Counted from the first letter of the stretch, positions 16,571-26,455 are shown. The stretch is 64,000 nucleotides of DNA from Bailinhaonella thermotolerans (GCF_003594875.1 NZ_QZEY01000025.1:53186-117185); one strand, 5' to 3'. Program-made: numbers and translations. The notes: generated from the letters alone by a model not told the origin.

Positions 16571-16858
16571 ATGCGGTATCGAGTGACCTTCCTGGCCGGG
16601 GCGGCGGTCGGCTACGTCCTGGGCAGCAAGGCGGGACGAGAGAGATATGAGCAGATCAAGCGGGCCGCGGGGCGTCTGGCGGACAACCCGTCGATGCAGG
16701 AGGCGGCCGGTGTCCTGCAGGCTCAGGCGGGGCGTCTGCTGGGCACCGCGAGGGAACGACTGGGCGGAACCCTGGGCGAAAAATTTCCCGCGCTGCGCCC
16801 CCTGAACGATCAGGACGACTCCCCCGCGGACCGTTCCGCTCCCCCGCCGCCGCACTAG
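16571..16858 (+). CDS. YtxH-like small membrane-anchored protein
   Basis: 95 aa, ATG directly after GGAGGTGCTG. The N-terminal helix VTFLAGAAVGYVLGSKAGRERYEQI is the YtxH-type glycine-rich membrane segment followed by a basic patch; the rest is a predicted amphipathic helix (LQAQAGRLLGTARERLGG) and a Pro-rich tail. Such proteins are stress-associated envelope components in Bacillus; no role is known here. Confidence 0.75.
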   Translation: MRYRVTFLAGAAVGYVLGSKAGRERYEQIKRAAGRLADNPSMQEAAGVLQAQAGRLLGTARERLGGTLGEKFPALRPLNDQDDSPADRSAPPPPH

Positions 16859-16967
16859 ACCGTCCCCGAGCCCCCGGGATCTGTGACCCCGGACACAGCC
16901 GAGGCCCGGCGCGATCCGCGTCCGGGCCCCGGCTGTTCGCGCAGAGCGTACACACCTCGCGCGGGGA

Positions 16968-17456
16968 TCATCCCGCCATGCGCCGCCGCAGGTCCTCCAG
17001 CGCCTGCTCGGCCGCCGCGCGCAGCCCGGGGTCCTCCGGGTCCAGGCCCTCGTCGAACGCGAACGTCCACGTGAGCCGGTCCGAGCCGGGGGCCCGCCGC
17101 GCCATGATCCGCACGCCGCGCTCCTCCGGCCCGCCCACGTCCAGGCGCACGTGCCGGTTGACCACGATGGAGGCGGTCACGCGCTCGCGGAGGACCTCGG
17201 GCAGCCGCCCGGCCTCGCTCAGCCTCACGTGGTGCTCCTCGCCGTCCGTGGTGAAGACGTGCACCCAGTCGTCCTTCCACTGGGCGCGCTCGACGGTCTC
17301 CCAGGGCAGGCGGGCCCCGGTGGGCAGGTGCAGGGCGAGGGTGGTGGCGACCACGTGGCCGCCCTGGGGGGTGACGGCGTGCGCGAGGGGCCGCTCCCCC
17401 CGCTCGAGCCGGAGCCCGGCGCGCGCCTCGGCCGGCAGGCCGCGGAAGAACCTCAT
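16968..17456 (-). CDS. Conserved actinobacterial protein of unknown function
   Basis: 162 aa, ATG at 17456. I do not recognise a family with certainty. The protein is soluble and mixed alpha/beta: WETVERAQWKDDWVHVFTTDGEEHHVRL looks like a beta-rich PH-like core, followed by a C-terminal helix EDPGLRAAAEQALEDLRRRMAG. No signal peptide or membrane segment is visible. It lies 9 nt downstream of the GH63-like gene, so the two may be co-transcribed. Confidence 0.75.
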   Translation of the reverse strand: MRFFRGLPAEARAGLRLERGERPLAHAVTPQGGHVVATTLALHLPTGARLPWETVERAQWKDDWVHVFTTDGEEHHVRLSEAGRLPEVLRERVTASIVVNRHVRLDVGGPEERGVRIMARRAPGSDRLTWTFAFDEGLDPEDPGLRAAAEQALEDLRRRMAG

Positions 17457-17465
17457 GGCCTCAAC

Positions 17466-18755
17466 CTATCCGGCCTCCCTGGCCTCCATCGCGGCGAGGA
17501 GGTCCAGCGTGAGCGCCGCCGTGCAGGAGAAGTCGCGGCAGCCCCGGCCGGTCCCGTCGAAGGGGTCGAAGCACTCCCGGAAGCCCGACTGCCGCACCAG
17601 CCGCAGCGTGCTGGCGGCCAGCAGGTCGGCCAGCACCGGCTGCCCGTGCACCACGGCGGCCCGCCACAGCAGCCAGTTCGTGCCCGCCCAGGACGGCCCC
17701 CGCCAGTACCGGGACCGGTCGAACTCCGGGGTGCGCGTGTCGCAGCTCGGGACGGGGTACCCGGACGCGCCGATGAACCTCGGCGACTGGAGCACCTCCA
17801 CCGCCGTGTTGACGTACGCCGAGGGCAGGCCGGGGTCCAGCAGCGGGCAGAACCCGCCCACGGTCAGCACCGGGATCTTCCGCCCGGTGCGCAGGTCCCG
17901 CGCGGCGAAGAACCCCGGCGCGCTCCAGAGCCGGTCGATCAGCGCCGCCCGGATGCGCTCGGCCGCCTCGGCGTACGGACGGGGGTCGGCCCCGGCGACC
18001 GGCGCCAGGTCGGCCAGCGCGGCGGAGGAGGCCAGCCAGGCGGCGTTGAACACCGGGTCCTCGACCGCGAACGGGTGCTCGTCGCGCAGGTAGCCGTCGG
18101 CGTACCCGGACTCCCGGTAGCCCAGCGCCAGCCAGACGTACCGCTCGTGCGGGCTGCGCGCGTGGTGCGGGCGGCCCCCCGCGGGGACGGCGGCCAGCGG
18201 GGCGTCCCAGGCCGGGCTGTCGTCCATGCCCGACTCCCACGGGTGCACGATCGCGGCCAGCCCCGCCCCGCCCAGGTCCCGCGTCGCGGCCAGGTGCGCG
18301 TGCTGGGCGGCCAGGAGCGGCCACATACGGCGCACGAACCGGCGCGCGTCCTCGCGGTCCCCCCGGCCGTGCCGCCACGACCACCACACGGCGAACGCGT
18401 GCAGCGGCGGCTGCGTCAGCGCGGACGTCGCCACCCCCCGGGGCGCGCCCGCGTGCTCGTGCGACCGCCACACCTCGGGGCCGGGGAAGTAGGCCCGGTC
18501 GTAGGCGGGGTTGAACACGATGTGCGGGACCATCCCCGAGGCCCACTGCCCCCGGAACAGCCCGAGGAGCTCCCGCCGGGCCCGCGCCGGGCTGGAGCGG
18601 GCGAGCCCCAGCGCGACCAGCGCCGAGTCCCAGCTCCACTGGTGCGGGTAGATCCCGGGCGCCGGCATGGTGGCGCGCCCGGTCCAGTTCGCGTCGAGCA
18701 CAGCCAGCGCGTCGCGCCCGAGCGCGGCGTCATCAAGACCCTGCCGCGCCTCCAT
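17466..18755 (-). CDS. GH63-like glycosidase (MGH1/glucosylglycerate hydrolase type)
   Basis: 429 aa from the ATG at 18755; an in-frame ATG at 18791 would add 12 residues, and neither has a good ribosome site. An (alpha/alpha)6-barrel glycosidase: GIYPHQWSWDSALVALG (about 34-50) holds the substrate-pocket WxWD, followed by LLGLFRGQWASGMVPHIVFN, YFPGPEVW, HPWESGMDDSPAW with an acidic pair, and WRGPSWAGTNWLLW. This set is typical of mannosylglycerate/glucosylglycerate hydrolases. It would act in the cytosol on compatible-solute glycosides; the exact substrate is inference. Confidence 0.85.
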   Translation of the reverse strand: MEARQGLDDAALGRDALAVLDANWTGRATMPAPGIYPHQWSWDSALVALGLARSSPARARRELLGLFRGQWASGMVPHIVFNPAYDRAYFPGPEVWRSHEHAGAPRGVATSALTQPPLHAFAVWWSWRHGRGDREDARRFVRRMWPLLAAQHAHLAATRDLGGAGLAAIVHPWESGMDDSPAWDAPLAAVPAGGRPHHARSPHERYVWLALGYRESGYADGYLRDEHPFAVEDPVFNAAWLASSAALADLAPVAGADPRPYAEAAERIRAALIDRLWSAPGFFAARDLRTGRKIPVLTVGGFCPLLDPGLPSAYVNTAVEVLQSPRFIGASGYPVPSCDTRTPEFDRSRYWRGPSWAGTNWLLWRAAVVHGQPVLADLLAASTLRLVRQSGFRECFDPFDGTGRGCRDFSCTAALTLDLLAAMEAREAG

Positions 18756-18917
18756 CGACCAAGAGTACGACCGAGATGCCCGGAGCGACATAGGCGGACA
18801 CGGGCGGACGCCTCAGGTGAAGCGGGTCTGCCCCAGCGCGGCCCGGTCCGGTCCCCGCGATGTCGCGGGCGCCGTCCTCGGAACTCATGGGGTCGCGCGG
18901 CGTCCGCGCGTCCGGCG

Positions 18918-20096
18918 TCACTGCGCGACGGCGGCGGCCAGGCCGGACAGCGGCTCGGCGAGCGCGTTCACCGCGTCCTGGAGCCGCTTCTTGGCCGCCG
19001 CGTCCTTGTTGATCTTCTCGTAGGAGACGTAGCCGTCCCCCTCCTCGTACTCGGCCAGGACCGTCTGGAGCCTGCCGAACTCGGCGTCCAGGGTGGCCGC
19101 CAGCTCCGGCCGCTTGTCCCGGAGCACCGGCTTGAGCAGTTCGTGCACCTTCCTCGCGCCGTCCACGTTGGCCTTGAAGTTCCACAGGTCGGTGTGCGAG
19201 AAGAACTCCTCCTCGCCGTCGATCTTGATGTGGGCGACCTCGTCGAGCAGTTCCTTGGCGCCGCCGGCCATCTTCGCCGGGGTGATCTCGGCCGCCGGAA
19301 CCCGCCGCCTGAGGTCCTCCAGGTCGGCCACGAGCCGGTCGGCGTACTCCCTCTCGTCCTTCAGCGTCTCCGGCTCGGCCCACAGCGCCTTCTCCAGGCG
19401 GTGCCAGCCGGTCCACTCGTCGCCCTTCTCCAGGTCGGCCTCGCGCAGGTCCACCTTGGCGTCGATGTCGCCGAACGACTCGGCCACCGGCTCGATCGAC
19501 TCCCAGCCCACCCGGCTCGGGGCGTAGAGCGCCTTGGCCCCGGCCACATCGCCCTTCTTGACGGCGGCGGCGAACTTCCTGGTCTTCCTCAGGCTGTCGT
19601 CCACCCGCTCGGCGACGTACTTCTTGTAGTCCTCGACGGCCGCGGACAGCCGCGCGTCGGCGGGGGCGCCCGCGGCGGGCCCGCCCACCACCGTGAGGTC
19701 GGCGCGGATGCCGTCGCCCTTCATCCCGGGCTTGCAGGCGAGCTGGTACTTCCCGGCCGCGAGCTCGACGGTGAAGTCGTCCACGGTCGAGTCGGGGCCG
19801 ATGTCCTCGCGCTCGCTGACGATCGTCCTGCCGTCGGCCCGCAGGACGTGGACCTCGTTGGCCTTGCTCGCCCGGTTGGTGACCTTGATCGTCAGCGTCC
19901 CCGCGGGCACGCTCGCCTTGTCGGGCACGCAGGTGGTGTCGGTGGCCTGGACGGCGAGGGTGTTGGCGCCGGACTTGGCGGCGCCCTCACCGCCGGTCGC
20001 GCCGGGCGTCGTGCCCCCGCCGCCGCAGGCCGCGAGGGCGGTGATCGCCACGGCGAGGACGCCGGCGGCCGGGAGGACTCGGGACACGGGGGGCAT
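18918..20096 (-). CDS. efeO: EfeO-like periplasmic iron uptake lipoprotein
   Basis: 392 aa, ATG with GGAGTAGGA upstream. Lipoprotein signal with lipobox LAAC at residues 21-24. An N-terminal cupredoxin-like domain (about 45-140, with LACKPGMKGDG) is followed by an M75 imelysin-like domain whose HxxE motif is GWHRLEKALW at about 239. EfeO works with the permease EfeU and peroxidase EfeB in ferrous/ferric uptake; neither is adjacent. The iron box about 35-55 bp upstream supports iron control. Confidence 0.92.
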   Translation of the reverse strand: MPPVSRVLPAAGVLAVAITALAACGGGGTTPGATGGEGAAKSGANTLAVQATDTTCVPDKASVPAGTLTIKVTNRASKANEVHVLRADGRTIVSEREDIGPDSTVDDFTVELAAGKYQLACKPGMKGDGIRADLTVVGGPAAGAPADARLSAAVEDYKKYVAERVDDSLRKTRKFAAAVKKGDVAGAKALYAPSRVGWESIEPVAESFGDIDAKVDLREADLEKGDEWTGWHRLEKALWAEPETLKDEREYADRLVADLEDLRRRVPAAEITPAKMAGGAKELLDEVAHIKIDGEEEFFSHTDLWNFKANVDGARKVHELLKPVLRDKRPELAATLDAEFGRLQTVLAEYEEGDGYVSYEKINKDAAAKKRLQDAVNALAEPLSGLAAAVAQ

Positions 20097-20130
20097 TCCT
20101 ACTCCAGCCTCGCTCAGATTCAGCCGTCCC

Positions 20131-20150
20131 CAACTTAGCTTTACCTAACC
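20131..20150 (-). promoter_or_regulatory. DtxR/IdeR-type iron box upstream of efeO
   Basis: On the efeO strand the site contains TTAGGTAAAGCTAA, close to the TTAGGTTAG..CTAA half of the DtxR/IdeR consensus. It lies 35-55 bp before the efeO start, so an iron-loaded repressor would block transcription. Confidence 0.7.
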
Positions 20151-20223
20151 TCGGCCCGTCAAGGCGGCCGGCCCCCCGCCCGCTGTGAGTCCCGCCACCC
20201 CCTCACCCGGAGAAAGGGCGCGG

Positions 20224-20303
20224 CCGTACGGCGAGCGCGGGCGGGAGCCGTACGGCGGGCGCGGGCGGGAGCCGTACGGCGGGCGCGGACGGGAGCCGTA
20301 CGG
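20224..20303. repeat. 24-bp tandem repeat carrying CCGTACGG, about 3.3 copies
   Basis: CCGTACGG recurs exactly every 24 bp at 20224, 20248, 20272 and 20296, separated by GCGGGCGCGGGCGGGAG-like spacer. Located between the efeO promoter and the tetR stop. Confidence 0.85.
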
Positions 20304-20315
20304 GATGGGGGCGGG

Positions 20316-20900
20316 TCAGGGGCGGGCGGCGCGGTGGAGGAGGTCCACGAGATCGCCGGCGTAGGCGGGGTCGGCCAGGTCGCGGCCGCTGATGAGGCGG
20401 ACCAGGAGCGCGCCGACGAGCAGGTCGAACAGGACGTCGGGCGAGACCTCCGGGCGGGCCTCGCCGCGGGCCACGGCGGCGGCCAGCGTGCGCGCGAAGT
20501 GGGCGCGGCGGGGGCGGACCAGGTCGAGGTGGAAGTCCCGGGCCTGCGCGCGCGCCTCCTCGCGCAGGTCGGCGACGAGGCCCGGGAACGCGGCGGCGGC
20601 CTCGGGGCGGCCGAGGCGGGCCAGCACGGCGTCCACCCAGGCGCGCAGGTCCTCGCGCAGGTCTCCGGAGTCGCGCGGCGTCTCGGCGGGCGACCGGGCG
20701 AACAGCGCGTGCGCGACGATCTCGGCCTTGCTGCGCCAGCGCCGGTAGACCGAGGGACGGCCGACCCCGGCGCGGCGGGCGATGGCCTCGATCGTGGTCT
20801 GGCGGTACCCCACCTCGCCCAGCAGTTCGAGCGTCGCCCGCGTGACGGCCTCCTCCACCCGGGGGTCGCGCGGACGGCCGCGCGCGGTCTCGACGTTCAT
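20316..20900 (-). CDS. TetR family transcriptional regulator
   Basis: 194 aa, ATG at 20900 with GGAAGGCGG upstream. N-terminal TetR helix-turn-helix: AVTRATLELLGEVGYRQTTIEAIARRAGVGRPSVYRRWRSKAEIVAHALF. The C-terminal ligand-binding helices end with a typical LLVGALLVRLISGRDLADPAYAGDLVDLLHR dimer region. It is divergent from the secreted SurE-like gene, its likely target along with itself. Confidence 0.92.
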   Translation of the reverse strand: MNVETARGRPRDPRVEEAVTRATLELLGEVGYRQTTIEAIARRAGVGRPSVYRRWRSKAEIVAHALFARSPAETPRDSGDLREDLRAWVDAVLARLGRPEAAAAFPGLVADLREEARAQARDFHLDLVRPRRAHFARTLAAAVARGEARPEVSPDVLFDLLVGALLVRLISGRDLADPAYAGDLVDLLHRAARP

Positions 20901-20925
20901 CCGGTCGCCGCCTTCCCGATAACCA

Positions 20926-20948
20926 TTCCAAGCTGTAACGTAATGGAA
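20926..20948. promoter_or_regulatory. Inverted repeat TTCCA-13-TGGAA in the tetR/surE divergent region
   Basis: TTCCA (20926-20930) and TGGAA (20944-20948) flank AGCTGTAACGTAA. It sits 26-48 bp before the tetR start and about 100 bp before surE, a good place for the TetR operator. Confidence 0.45.
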
Positions 20949-21051
20949 ACTCAGCAGGCTCCTCGGGGAACCACCCGTCCGGCCGGAGGCGCGCCGACAC
21001 CGGCGGGCGGTGGCCTGAAACCACCCGGACAGACCCCCACAGGAGGCCGAG

Positions 21052-22005
21052 ATGGCCAAGTCGAGCAGAGTGCGGCGCGCCCTGATCCCCCTCGTCCTCG
21101 CGGCGGCGACGATCACGGGCCCGCTCGCGGGCGCCGCCCCGGCGAGCCCCCACAGCCCCCAGCCCCCGATCCAGCGCGGCGTCCCGGCGGCGGCGTGGCA
21201 GCCGCGCCCGCTGGACATCCTGCTCACCAACGACGACGGGTACTCCTTCCCCTTCGTCCAGGCCCTCCGGCAGGCCCTCACCGCCGCCGGGCACAAGGTG
21301 ACGATCGTCGCCCCGGCCGGGGACTCCAGCGGCGGCGGCACCGGCGTCAACTTCAGGTTCGGCGGCACGATCCGGGCGCGGCAGGTCTCCCCCGGCGTGT
21401 GGTCGGTGGACGGCTCCCCGGGCGACGCGGTGTACTTCGGCCTGCGCGCGGTCTACCGGGACCGCAGGCCGGACCTGGTCGTGTCCGGCCCCAACGCCGG
21501 GCAGAACGTCGGCGCGCTGGTCAACCACTCCGGCACCGTCGGCGCGACGATCGCCGCGCTGGACGGCGGAGTCCCGGCGGTCGCGTTCAGCACGGCGGTG
21601 GACATCACCGCGAACCCGCCGTCGTTCCCCTCCCTGCAGAGGTCGATCGCGTTCGCCGTGCGCGTGGTGGACCGGCTGTCGGCCACGTCCCGCGGCGGCG
21701 CCGTCCTGCCCCCGCGCACCGCCCTCAACGTCAACTACCCGCTCCGCCCGTCCGGCGAGGTCTCGTTCGCCGGCATCGGCACCACCTCGTTCATCGACGT
21801 GGACTACGCCCCGGCCCCCGACCAGTGCGCCGACTGCCACCGCGTCCTCCCGGTCGTGGTCACCGCCCCCGACCCGGACCCCGGCTCCGACCGCACGCTC
21901 CTGGACAAGGGCCACGTCACCATCACCCCCCTCGACGGCGACTGGGAGGCCCCGTCCTCGGCGACCGCCCCGCTCCGCCTCCGCCTCGCCGGCCTCAAGC
22001 CCTGA
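21052..22005 (+). CDS. Secreted SurE-like 5'/3'-nucleotidase
   Basis: 317 aa, ATG with AGGAGG 5 nt upstream. A signal peptide (ALIPLVLAAATITGPLAGAAPA) precedes a SurE domain from about residue 54: LDILLTNDDGYSFPFVQAL (metal Asp pair), GGGTGVNF, VSGPNAGQNVGALVNHSGTVGATI (Asn/Ser ligands) and FSTA. SurE enzymes dephosphorylate nucleotides with divalent metal. Export is unusual compared with the cytosolic stress enzyme of enterobacteria and suggests scavenging of external nucleotides. Confidence 0.88.
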   Translation: MAKSSRVRRALIPLVLAAATITGPLAGAAPASPHSPQPPIQRGVPAAAWQPRPLDILLTNDDGYSFPFVQALRQALTAAGHKVTIVAPAGDSSGGGTGVNFRFGGTIRARQVSPGVWSVDGSPGDAVYFGLRAVYRDRRPDLVVSGPNAGQNVGALVNHSGTVGATIAALDGGVPAVAFSTAVDITANPPSFPSLQRSIAFAVRVVDRLSATSRGGAVLPPRTALNVNYPLRPSGEVSFAGIGTTSFIDVDYAPAPDQCADCHRVLPVVVTAPDPDPGSDRTLLDKGHVTITPLDGDWEAPSSATAPLRLRLAGLKP

Positions 22006-22174
22006 CCTCTCCCCGGCCCGCCCCTCCGGCGTACGGCGGGGCGGGCCCGCCGTACGCCCTCACGAGGCGGGGGCTCACGCCGTACGCCCCGGCGGGCGCG
22101 GGCCGGAGCCGGGCCGGATGGGCTGGAACGGGGCGGACGGAACCGGACGGAACCTGGCGGAACCTGGCGGAACG

Positions 22175-22215
22175 CCGCGATCCCGCGCGACCTCGGAGGT
22201 CGCGCGGGATCGCGG
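22175..22215. terminator. 19-bp perfect hairpin between convergent surE-like and sigma factor genes
   Basis: CCGCGATCCCGCGCGACCT and its exact complement surround a 3-nt loop CGG. It is 170 nt past the surE-like stop and 19 nt past the sigma-factor stop, so it can terminate both transcripts. Confidence 0.85.
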
Positions 22216-22233
22216 CTTCGCCGTCGTGCGCGG

Positions 22234-23439
<1,206 letters not shown>

Positions 23440-23515
23440 GGTAAGGGCGGATCAGGTGGTATAGACCTGAATTACTTATCATTCCCCGTGATCTTGTTTT
23501 TCATTCACACGAGTT
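23440..23515. other. AT-rich gap between dnaG and the sigma factor gene
   Basis: This 76-bp stretch is conspicuously AT-rich for the genome (ATTACTTATC, TTTTTCATTC) and holds a TATACC-like -10 candidate on the minus strand. It is probably the separate promoter of the sigma gene. Confidence 0.4.
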
Positions 23516-25366
23516 TTACAGACCCCCGGCGGCGCGCTCCCGCAACACCCGTCGCTGCTGCTCCATCGCGATCAGCTCGCCGAACAGGCGGTTGTACTCA
23601 AGCTGCTCGTCGACCGGGTTGAGCCGCTGCAACCGCGACTTGACCTCGACGATCGCGCGGGTCACGCCGAACTCCTCCAGCCGGGCCAGCATCGCCGCGG
23701 CGTACTGCTCGTCGGGCTCCCCGTCGGCCTGCGCGGCGTCCACCGCCAGCCGGGTGACCAGCGAGCGCAGCGCCTCGTCGGGCGTGACGTCGCGCAGCCG
23801 GTCCACCCATTCGCGCCCGCCGGACCCCGCCGAGGAGACGCCGCCGGCGGCCTGGATCAGCTCGTAGACGGCGGCGTGCTCGGCGGCGACGAAGCCGCGC
23901 ACCCCGATCTCGTCGAAGCCGGGGCCGAGCAGCGCGGGCCGCTGCACCGCGAGCTTGAGCACCTCCAGCTCGACCCGGACCGCCGGGTCCGACAGGTCGG
24001 TCTGCTGCCGCGCCTTCTGGGGGGCGCGCCCCTGGGGCGCGCCCGCGTGGCTCGCGACGCGCTGGAGGACGAACTGCTCGTCCAGGAAGCCGAGCCAGCG
24101 GTCCAGGTCCACGGCGTAGCGCTTGCGCAGCCCCGGGTCCTTGATCGCGGCGACCAGCGGGGCCACCGAGTCGAGCGCGCGGAGCCGGCCCTCGTTGCTG
24201 TTCAGGTCGTGCTCGGCGATCTTGCTGCGGATCGCGAACTCGTAGAGCGGCTGCCGCCGGGCCACCAGGTCGCGCACGGCCGCCTCGCCCTGCTTGGCCC
24301 GCAGGTCGCACGGGTCGAGCCCGTCGGGCTGCACGGCCACGAAGGTCTGGGTGACGAACTTCTGCTCGCCCTCGAACGCGCGCAGCGCCGCCTTCTGCCC
24401 GGCCGAGTCGCCGTCGAAGGTGAAGATGACCTCGCCGCGGAACTCGGCCTGGTCCATCAGCAGCCGCCGCAGCACCTTGATGTGCTCGTCGCCGAAGGAC
24501 GTGCCGCAGGTGGCCACCGCCGTCGGCACGCCGGACAGGTGGCAGGCCATCACGTCGGTGTAGCCCTCGACGATCACGGCCTGCATGCGCTTGGAGATCT
24601 CGCGCTTGGCCAGGTCGATGCCGTAGAGGACGCTGCCCTTCTTGTAGATCGGGCTCTCGGGCGTGTTGAGGTACTTCGGGCCGTCGTCGTCCTCGGCCAG
24701 CTTCCGCGCCCCGAACCCGATCACGTCGCCGGTGATGTCGCGGATGGGCCAGATGAGGCGGTTGCGGAACCGGTCGATGGGACCGCGCCGGCCCTCCTTG
24801 GCCAGCCCGCCCTTGATCAGCTCGGCCTGGGTGAACCCCCGCGCGATCAGGTGCTTGGACAGGGCGTCCCACTCGGCCGGGGCGTATCCCACCCCGAACA
24901 TCTCGGCGTCGGCCCGCTCGAACCCGCGCTCGGCCAGGAACCGCCGCCCGAGGGCCCCGCCCGGCGAGACGAGCTGGGAGGCGTAGAACTCGGCGGCGAC
25001 CCGGTGCGCCTCGACCAGGCGGGTGCGCTCCCCCTGCTCGCGGCCGGGGACGTAGCCGCCCTGCTCGTAGCGGAGCTGGATGCCGGCCCGGTTGGCCAGC
25101 CGCTCGACGGCCTCGGCGAACGACAGGTGCTCCAGCTTGCGCACGAACGTGATCACGTCGCCGCCCTCGGCGCAGCCGAAGCAGTAGTAGTAGCCCCGGG
25201 CCGGGCTGACGTTGAACGACGGCGTCTTCTCGTCATGGAAGGGGCACAACCCCTTCAGCGAGCCCCCGCCCGCGTTGCGGAGCTGGACGTGCTCGCCCAC
25301 GATCTCCTCGATCGGCGACCGCTCGCGTACGAGCGCGATGTCCTCGTCACTGATCCGGCCTGCCAC
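23516..25366 (-). CDS. dnaG: DNA primase
   Basis: 616 aa from the GTG at 25366; the frame is open further up, but this start gives the family N-terminus MAGRISDEDIALVRERSPI. Zinc-binding domain with CPFHDEKTPSF and CFGC (about 41-65), catalytic core with the TOPRIM motifs VEGYTDVM and FDGDSAGQKAA, and a C-terminal helicase-interacting region ending YNRLFGELIAMEQQRRVLRERA. It makes RNA primers for replication. A TAGACT box 7 nt upstream points to leaderless expression. Confidence 0.95.
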   Translation of the reverse strand: MAGRISDEDIALVRERSPIEEIVGEHVQLRNAGGGSLKGLCPFHDEKTPSFNVSPARGYYYCFGCAEGGDVITFVRKLEHLSFAEAVERLANRAGIQLRYEQGGYVPGREQGERTRLVEAHRVAAEFYASQLVSPGGALGRRFLAERGFERADAEMFGVGYAPAEWDALSKHLIARGFTQAELIKGGLAKEGRRGPIDRFRNRLIWPIRDITGDVIGFGARKLAEDDDGPKYLNTPESPIYKKGSVLYGIDLAKREISKRMQAVIVEGYTDVMACHLSGVPTAVATCGTSFGDEHIKVLRRLLMDQAEFRGEVIFTFDGDSAGQKAALRAFEGEQKFVTQTFVAVQPDGLDPCDLRAKQGEAAVRDLVARRQPLYEFAIRSKIAEHDLNSNEGRLRALDSVAPLVAAIKDPGLRKRYAVDLDRWLGFLDEQFVLQRVASHAGAPQGRAPQKARQQTDLSDPAVRVELEVLKLAVQRPALLGPGFDEIGVRGFVAAEHAAVYELIQAAGGVSSAGSGGREWVDRLRDVTPDEALRSLVTRLAVDAAQADGEPDEQYAAAMLARLEEFGVTRAIVEVKSRLQRLNPVDEQLEYNRLFGELIAMEQQRRVLRERAAGGL

Positions 25367-25373
25367 GCCGTGG

Positions 25374-25379
25374 AGTCTA
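25374..25379 (-). promoter_or_regulatory. -10 box TAGACT of dnaG (leaderless)
   Basis: TAGACT on the minus strand ends 7 nt before the dnaG GTG, and no Shine-Dalgarno is present. It is back to back with the +-strand box at 25483. Confidence 0.55.
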
Positions 25380-25482
25380 TTCGGTGCGTACGACGTCTCG
25401 TGCCCCCGCCCGCCGTACCGATCTAGGCGTTTCGACCATGGCGAAAGGCGCGGTCGGTTACAAAAGAACGACACGGCATCCG

Positions 25483-25488
25483 TAAGCT
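25483..25488 (+). promoter_or_regulatory. -10 box TAAGCT of the M23-like lipoprotein gene (leaderless)
   Basis: TAAGCT ends exactly 7 nt before the GTG at 25496. A TTACAA at 25458 is a weak -35 candidate (19-bp spacing). Confidence 0.5.
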
Positions 25489-25495
25489 CACGTGG

Positions 25496-26389
25496 GTGGA
25501 GATCATGCGAACGCGACAAAGGGCGCAGAAGGCCGGTCTGGCCGCGGCCTTCGCCGGGCTCGCGGCGCTGCTCAGCGCCTGCGCGGCCACGCAGGGCACC
25601 CATGGCGCGCTGCGCCCCGCCGCCCCGCCGCCCGTGGTGGACGCGATCGCCGCGACGCCCGTCCCCACGCCCGAGGCCTCTCCCGGGGGCGTACGGCCCT
25701 CGGCCGCGCCACCCGTGAAGCTCCCGCCGCCCAAGCTGTCCCCGCACCGCTACGTGTTCCCGGTGAGCGGCTGCAAGACCAGTTACGCCCGGCGGCTGCT
25801 GGTGCTTCCCAAGAGCACGATCTGGACCGGCAAGGGCTGCCTGTTCGTCTCCCCCATCGCCGGGCGGGTGCACGAGGTCCGCGCGAAGGACCGCTGGCGC
25901 CCGGCGACCGACAAGGGCGCCGACCGCGAGGGCAAGTTCGTCACGGTCATCGGCGTGGACGGCGTGCGCTACCTGGGCGGCCACCTCGACTCGATCGCCG
26001 AGGGGATCAAGCCGGGCGCCGAGGTCCGCGCGGGCCAGCCGCTCGGCCGCGTCGGCACCTCCGGCACCGGCCGCCGCGAGGGCCCCAACCTGTACTTCGC
26101 CCTCTCCTGGGAGACCGACGCCCGCTACTGGTGGGTGCGCAGGGGGATGGTCGAGCCCTGGGACTACCTCGACGCCTGGCGCAACGGCAACCGCACCCTC
26201 TCCCCCGCCCCGGCGATCGAGGAGGTGCAGAACCGCGTCGGCCTGACCCCGCGCTGCACCGTCCTGTGCAAGGACAAGGAGGAGCCCAAGCAGCGCGAGC
26301 GCCCGGAGAAGGAGGATGAAGCTCCGCTGCCCGAGACCACCCCGGACGCCCGCCGCCCCGGCAAACTCGGCCTCCTCGCCCCCGAATAG
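25496..26389 (+). CDS. Lipoprotein with degenerate M23 (LytM-like) domain
   Basis: 297 aa from the GTG at 25496; the ATG at 25505 is an alternative. Lipobox LSAC at residues 26-29, then a Pro/Ala linker, then a LytM-like beta domain (about 85-230): GRVHEVRAKDRW, VTVIGVDGVRYLGGHLDSIAEGIKPGAEVRAGQPLGRVGTSG. The usual HxxxD metal motif of M23 endopeptidases is not seen; only the later GGHLDS histidine remains, so it may bind cell wall or regulate an amidase rather than cleave. The Cys-rich CTVLCKDKEE and charged tail follow. It is divergent from dnaG. Confidence 0.8.
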   Translation: MEIMRTRQRAQKAGLAAAFAGLAALLSACAATQGTHGALRPAAPPPVVDAIAATPVPTPEASPGGVRPSAAPPVKLPPPKLSPHRYVFPVSGCKTSYARRLLVLPKSTIWTGKGCLFVSPIAGRVHEVRAKDRWRPATDKGADREGKFVTVIGVDGVRYLGGHLDSIAEGIKPGAEVRAGQPLGRVGTSGTGRREGPNLYFALSWETDARYWWVRRGMVEPWDYLDAWRNGNRTLSPAPAIEEVQNRVGLTPRCTVLCKDKEEPKQRERPEKEDEAPLPETTPDARRPGKLGLLAPE

Positions 26390-26419
26390 ACGCCCCCGAG
26401 TAGACGTCTCCGAACAGGC
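26378..26419. repeat. 14-bp tandem repeat starting across the lipoprotein stop codon
   Basis: GCCCCCGAATAGAC, GCCCCCGAGTAGAC and GTCTCCGAACAGGC. The first copy contains the real TAG; the second carries another in-frame-sized TAG. Confidence 0.75.
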
Positions 26420-26438
26420 GCCCCGCCGTCCCGCGCCG

Positions 26439-26455
26439 TGATCATGCCATGATCA
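26439..26455. terminator. Inverted repeat TGATCAT-GCC-ATGATCA between convergent genes
   Basis: Seven-base arms with a 3-nt loop, between the + strand lipoprotein and the - strand flavoprotein genes. It is short for a terminator and could instead be a binding site. Confidence 0.35.
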
